Origin: Thermodesulforhabdaceae bacterium
GTDB taxonomy: Bacteria; Desulfobacterota; Syntrophobacteria; Syntrophobacterales; Thermodesulforhabdaceae
Direction: 5' to 3'
DNA length: 64,000 bases
Assembly: GCA_037482015.1 (NCBI GenBank)
Contig: JBBFKT010000009.1
Span: forward strand, 23,056 to 87,055
Positions within the stretch are counted from its first letter, which is position 1, and each line of letters starts with the position of its first letter. A program made the translations under genes and the position numbers. The notes beneath the pieces were generated by a model that did no database searches, was not told where the DNA came from, and saw nothing but the letters and a program-made list of their open reading frames with translations. Positions 62,626-64,000 of this stretch are shown here, piece after piece.

Positions 62626-63711
62626 ATGAAGATAATCTATGGTTACATTCTGCGGGTTTTTGGAAAGTTTTTGTTCATTGTCATGGTTTCAGCCCTAACC
62701 CTTTTTATTGCGGTGGATTTTTCCGAAAAATTTGACGACCTCATGGAAGCGTCGGTTTCATGGCTCGATATTACCAAATACTTTGCTTGTAAAATTCCTT
62801 CGATAATTAAGGATGTTACAATCCCTGTTGTTGCTGTTGGCACGCTTGTCGCCTATGAAGTTCTTACTCATCGTCGCGAGATATTAGCTATTCACGCATC
62901 GGGCATTTCTCCTCGCCGCTACGTAAAAACTATCATTCTAGTCAGTTTAGTGATATCGATTGGCTATCTGGGATTCATTGACACTGTGGAACGTCCATTA
63001 AGGATCCAGGCGAAAACATTTTGGTCAGAACGCATTAAAAAACTTTCTGATCAAGCTCTCACCTTCAAGCAAATTAAGAAAGGGGAAATATGGTATGCTA
63101 CACGGCATATAATTTGCCACATCATGTATTATGATCCTAACAGTAAGAGTTTTCATGGAGTTTCCATAAGCCTTGTTGACGACGATTTTAAAATCCGCCG
63201 AAAGATCAATACAGCCGTTATGACATGGGGCGGCAACCAATGGATTGCCGAGAATGCAACCATTATAGATTTTGAAAAAGAAGGGGCAAGCTTAAAAAAG
63301 GTTGCCAGCCTTCCAATAGAAATTCAGGAAACACCTGCTGATCTTTCAATTTTCCAGACCCCCATGGAGGATCTCTCTATAAGAGACATTATTCATGTAA
63401 TCTCTCTTATGCACAGAGAAGGTGTAAACTTTCAGTCTTATCTGATGGAATTGATGTTACGGCTAGCTAACGCTTTAGCCATCGTCGTTTCTGTCGCTCT
63501 GGCTATTGCCATTCTCGCCAGGTATTCTAGATGCTCACTACGAAGCGAAGTAAAATCTGGGGTTTATGCTATAATCGGATTCGGTCTTTTTTTTGGATTA
63601 TTTCAATTAGGAGTAGGCCTTGCCGCGTCTAGCTCGGTTCCTATGTTTTTAGGGGTATGGGGAGGCCATATTGCGGCAGTAGCCATAGCTCTTTTGTTAC
63701 TGTCAAAGTAA
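62626..63711 (+). CDS. lptG: LPS export permease LptG
   Basis: 361 residues. The family pattern IYGYILRVFGKFLFIVMVSALTLFIAVDFSEKFDDLM is followed by a periplasmic beta-jellyroll region and a C-terminal membrane part (YAIIGFGLFFGLFQLGVGLA). It is the partner of LptF and starts directly after its stop (TGA ATG). Together they show that this organism has an outer membrane with LPS. Confidence 0.9.
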   Translation: MKIIYGYILRVFGKFLFIVMVSALTLFIAVDFSEKFDDLMEASVSWLDITKYFACKIPSIIKDVTIPVVAVGTLVAYEVLTHRREILAIHASGISPRRYVKTIILVSLVISIGYLGFIDTVERPLRIQAKTFWSERIKKLSDQALTFKQIKKGEIWYATRHIICHIMYYDPNSKSFHGVSISLVDDDFKIRRKINTAVMTWGGNQWIAENATIIDFEKEGASLKKVASLPIEIQETPADLSIFQTPMEDLSIRDIIHVISLMHREGVNFQSYLMELMLRLANALAIVVSVALAIAILARYSRCSLRSEVKSGVYAIIGFGLFFGLFQLGVGLAASSSVPMFLGVWGGHIAAVAIALLLLSK

Positions 63712-64000
63712 TTTATCCGAAATTGCCTTAGAAATTTTCATTTGTTCAAAGAATCATGTTTTGGCATTTAAATTTGCCGGGTTAAGCTAAAAGTGTTTAT
63801 ACAACATCGTATTCATCTTTTAGCTCCCCTGTTGGTAGAACAACTATTTAGGATATGCGAAAGACAGTTGAGCGTCTCTCTGATAGTTTTCTAAGACAGT
63901 CAGGCAGTCTTATATAAAAAATATGGCTCATGTACAAACCTGGTGCAATAGAGTATACTATACTGGACTTTTTTCTTGGAGTTTATGTATGGAGTTCCCG
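63712..64000. other. Intergenic stretch, possible start of a next gene
   Basis: I see no complete gene. A possible next gene may begin at 63985 or 63989 (TTGGAG then ATG), but only four or so codons fall in the window. TATACT near 63951-63956 could be a -10 box for it. Nothing else is recognised. Confidence 0.35.

Overview
The window reads as a chromosomal segment of a Gram-negative anaerobe, most likely a sulfate-reducing or syntrophic member of the Desulfobacterota (former Deltaproteobacteria). The basis is gene content: menaquinone made by the futalosine route, an AhbD-type radical SAM heme synthase, an archaeal-type aldolase of the AroA' family, a glycolate/lactate-oxidase type FeS subunit, many CxxC FeS proteins, and Gram-negative envelope genes (OmpA, lipoproteins, LptF/LptG). 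The exact genus cannot be fixed from the sequence alone.

Layout. 1-12242 (minus strand): a long, tightly packed gene train whose products are mostly exported. In transcription order it holds a membrane protein, a TPR lipoprotein, a secreted protein of unknown fold, an LPP20/FlgP-like protein, a FlgT-like protein, a glycine-zipper lipoprotein, a CsgG/FlgO-like protein, a secreted WD40-caspase, a TPR-OmpA-CsgG fusion, a ParB-like protein and the start of a spore-photoproduct-lyase-like radical SAM protein. I consider this the best candidate for an undescribed system. 12866-19340 (minus): a menaquinone (futalosine) operon with a fused MqnE-MqnC enzyme, led by a TetR regulator with a promoter/operator visible in the DNA. 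19637-33026: housekeeping and redox genes (flippase-like protein, PrmA-like methyltransferase, ferredoxin, HD protein, glycosyltransferase, acetyltransferase, AhbD, a frameshifted GlcF, a flavin/ferric-reductase-like protein, thioesterase, HU/IHF, SerS, zinc-ribbon protein, Hpt). 33299-47990 (plus): an SH3 protein, tRNA-Gly(CCC), then the conserved rimP-nusA-ylxR-infB-ylxP-rbfA-nrnA-truB-rpsO-pnp operon, an M16 peptidase, an MBL hydrolase and larC.

47991-60135 is an accessory island between larC and dgt. From left to right it holds a probable group II intron 3' remnant, palindromic repeats, an IS256-family transposase remnant, a type III CRISPR effector operon (minus strand; Csx11-like Cas10 with a degenerate cyclase motif, and a broken cmr4), then a chromosomal integron: four attC sites separating cassettes for HicBA, an unknown protein, a Phd/VapC pair and a small CDF transporter, an attI-like region, and a divergently oriented integron integrase with an extended N-terminus. 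No CRISPR array, cas1, cas2 or cas6 is visible. After the island, dgt (minus) and lptF-lptG (plus) are ordinary core genes.

How the genes work together: the mqn genes convert chorismate toward 1,4-dihydroxy-6-naphthoate; the rimP-pnp block is the translation/RNA-decay operon; the CRISPR RAMP proteins and Cas10 would form one effector complex, but it looks partly decayed; the integron cassettes are independent, mobile, and include two toxin-antitoxin pairs that may stabilise the array.
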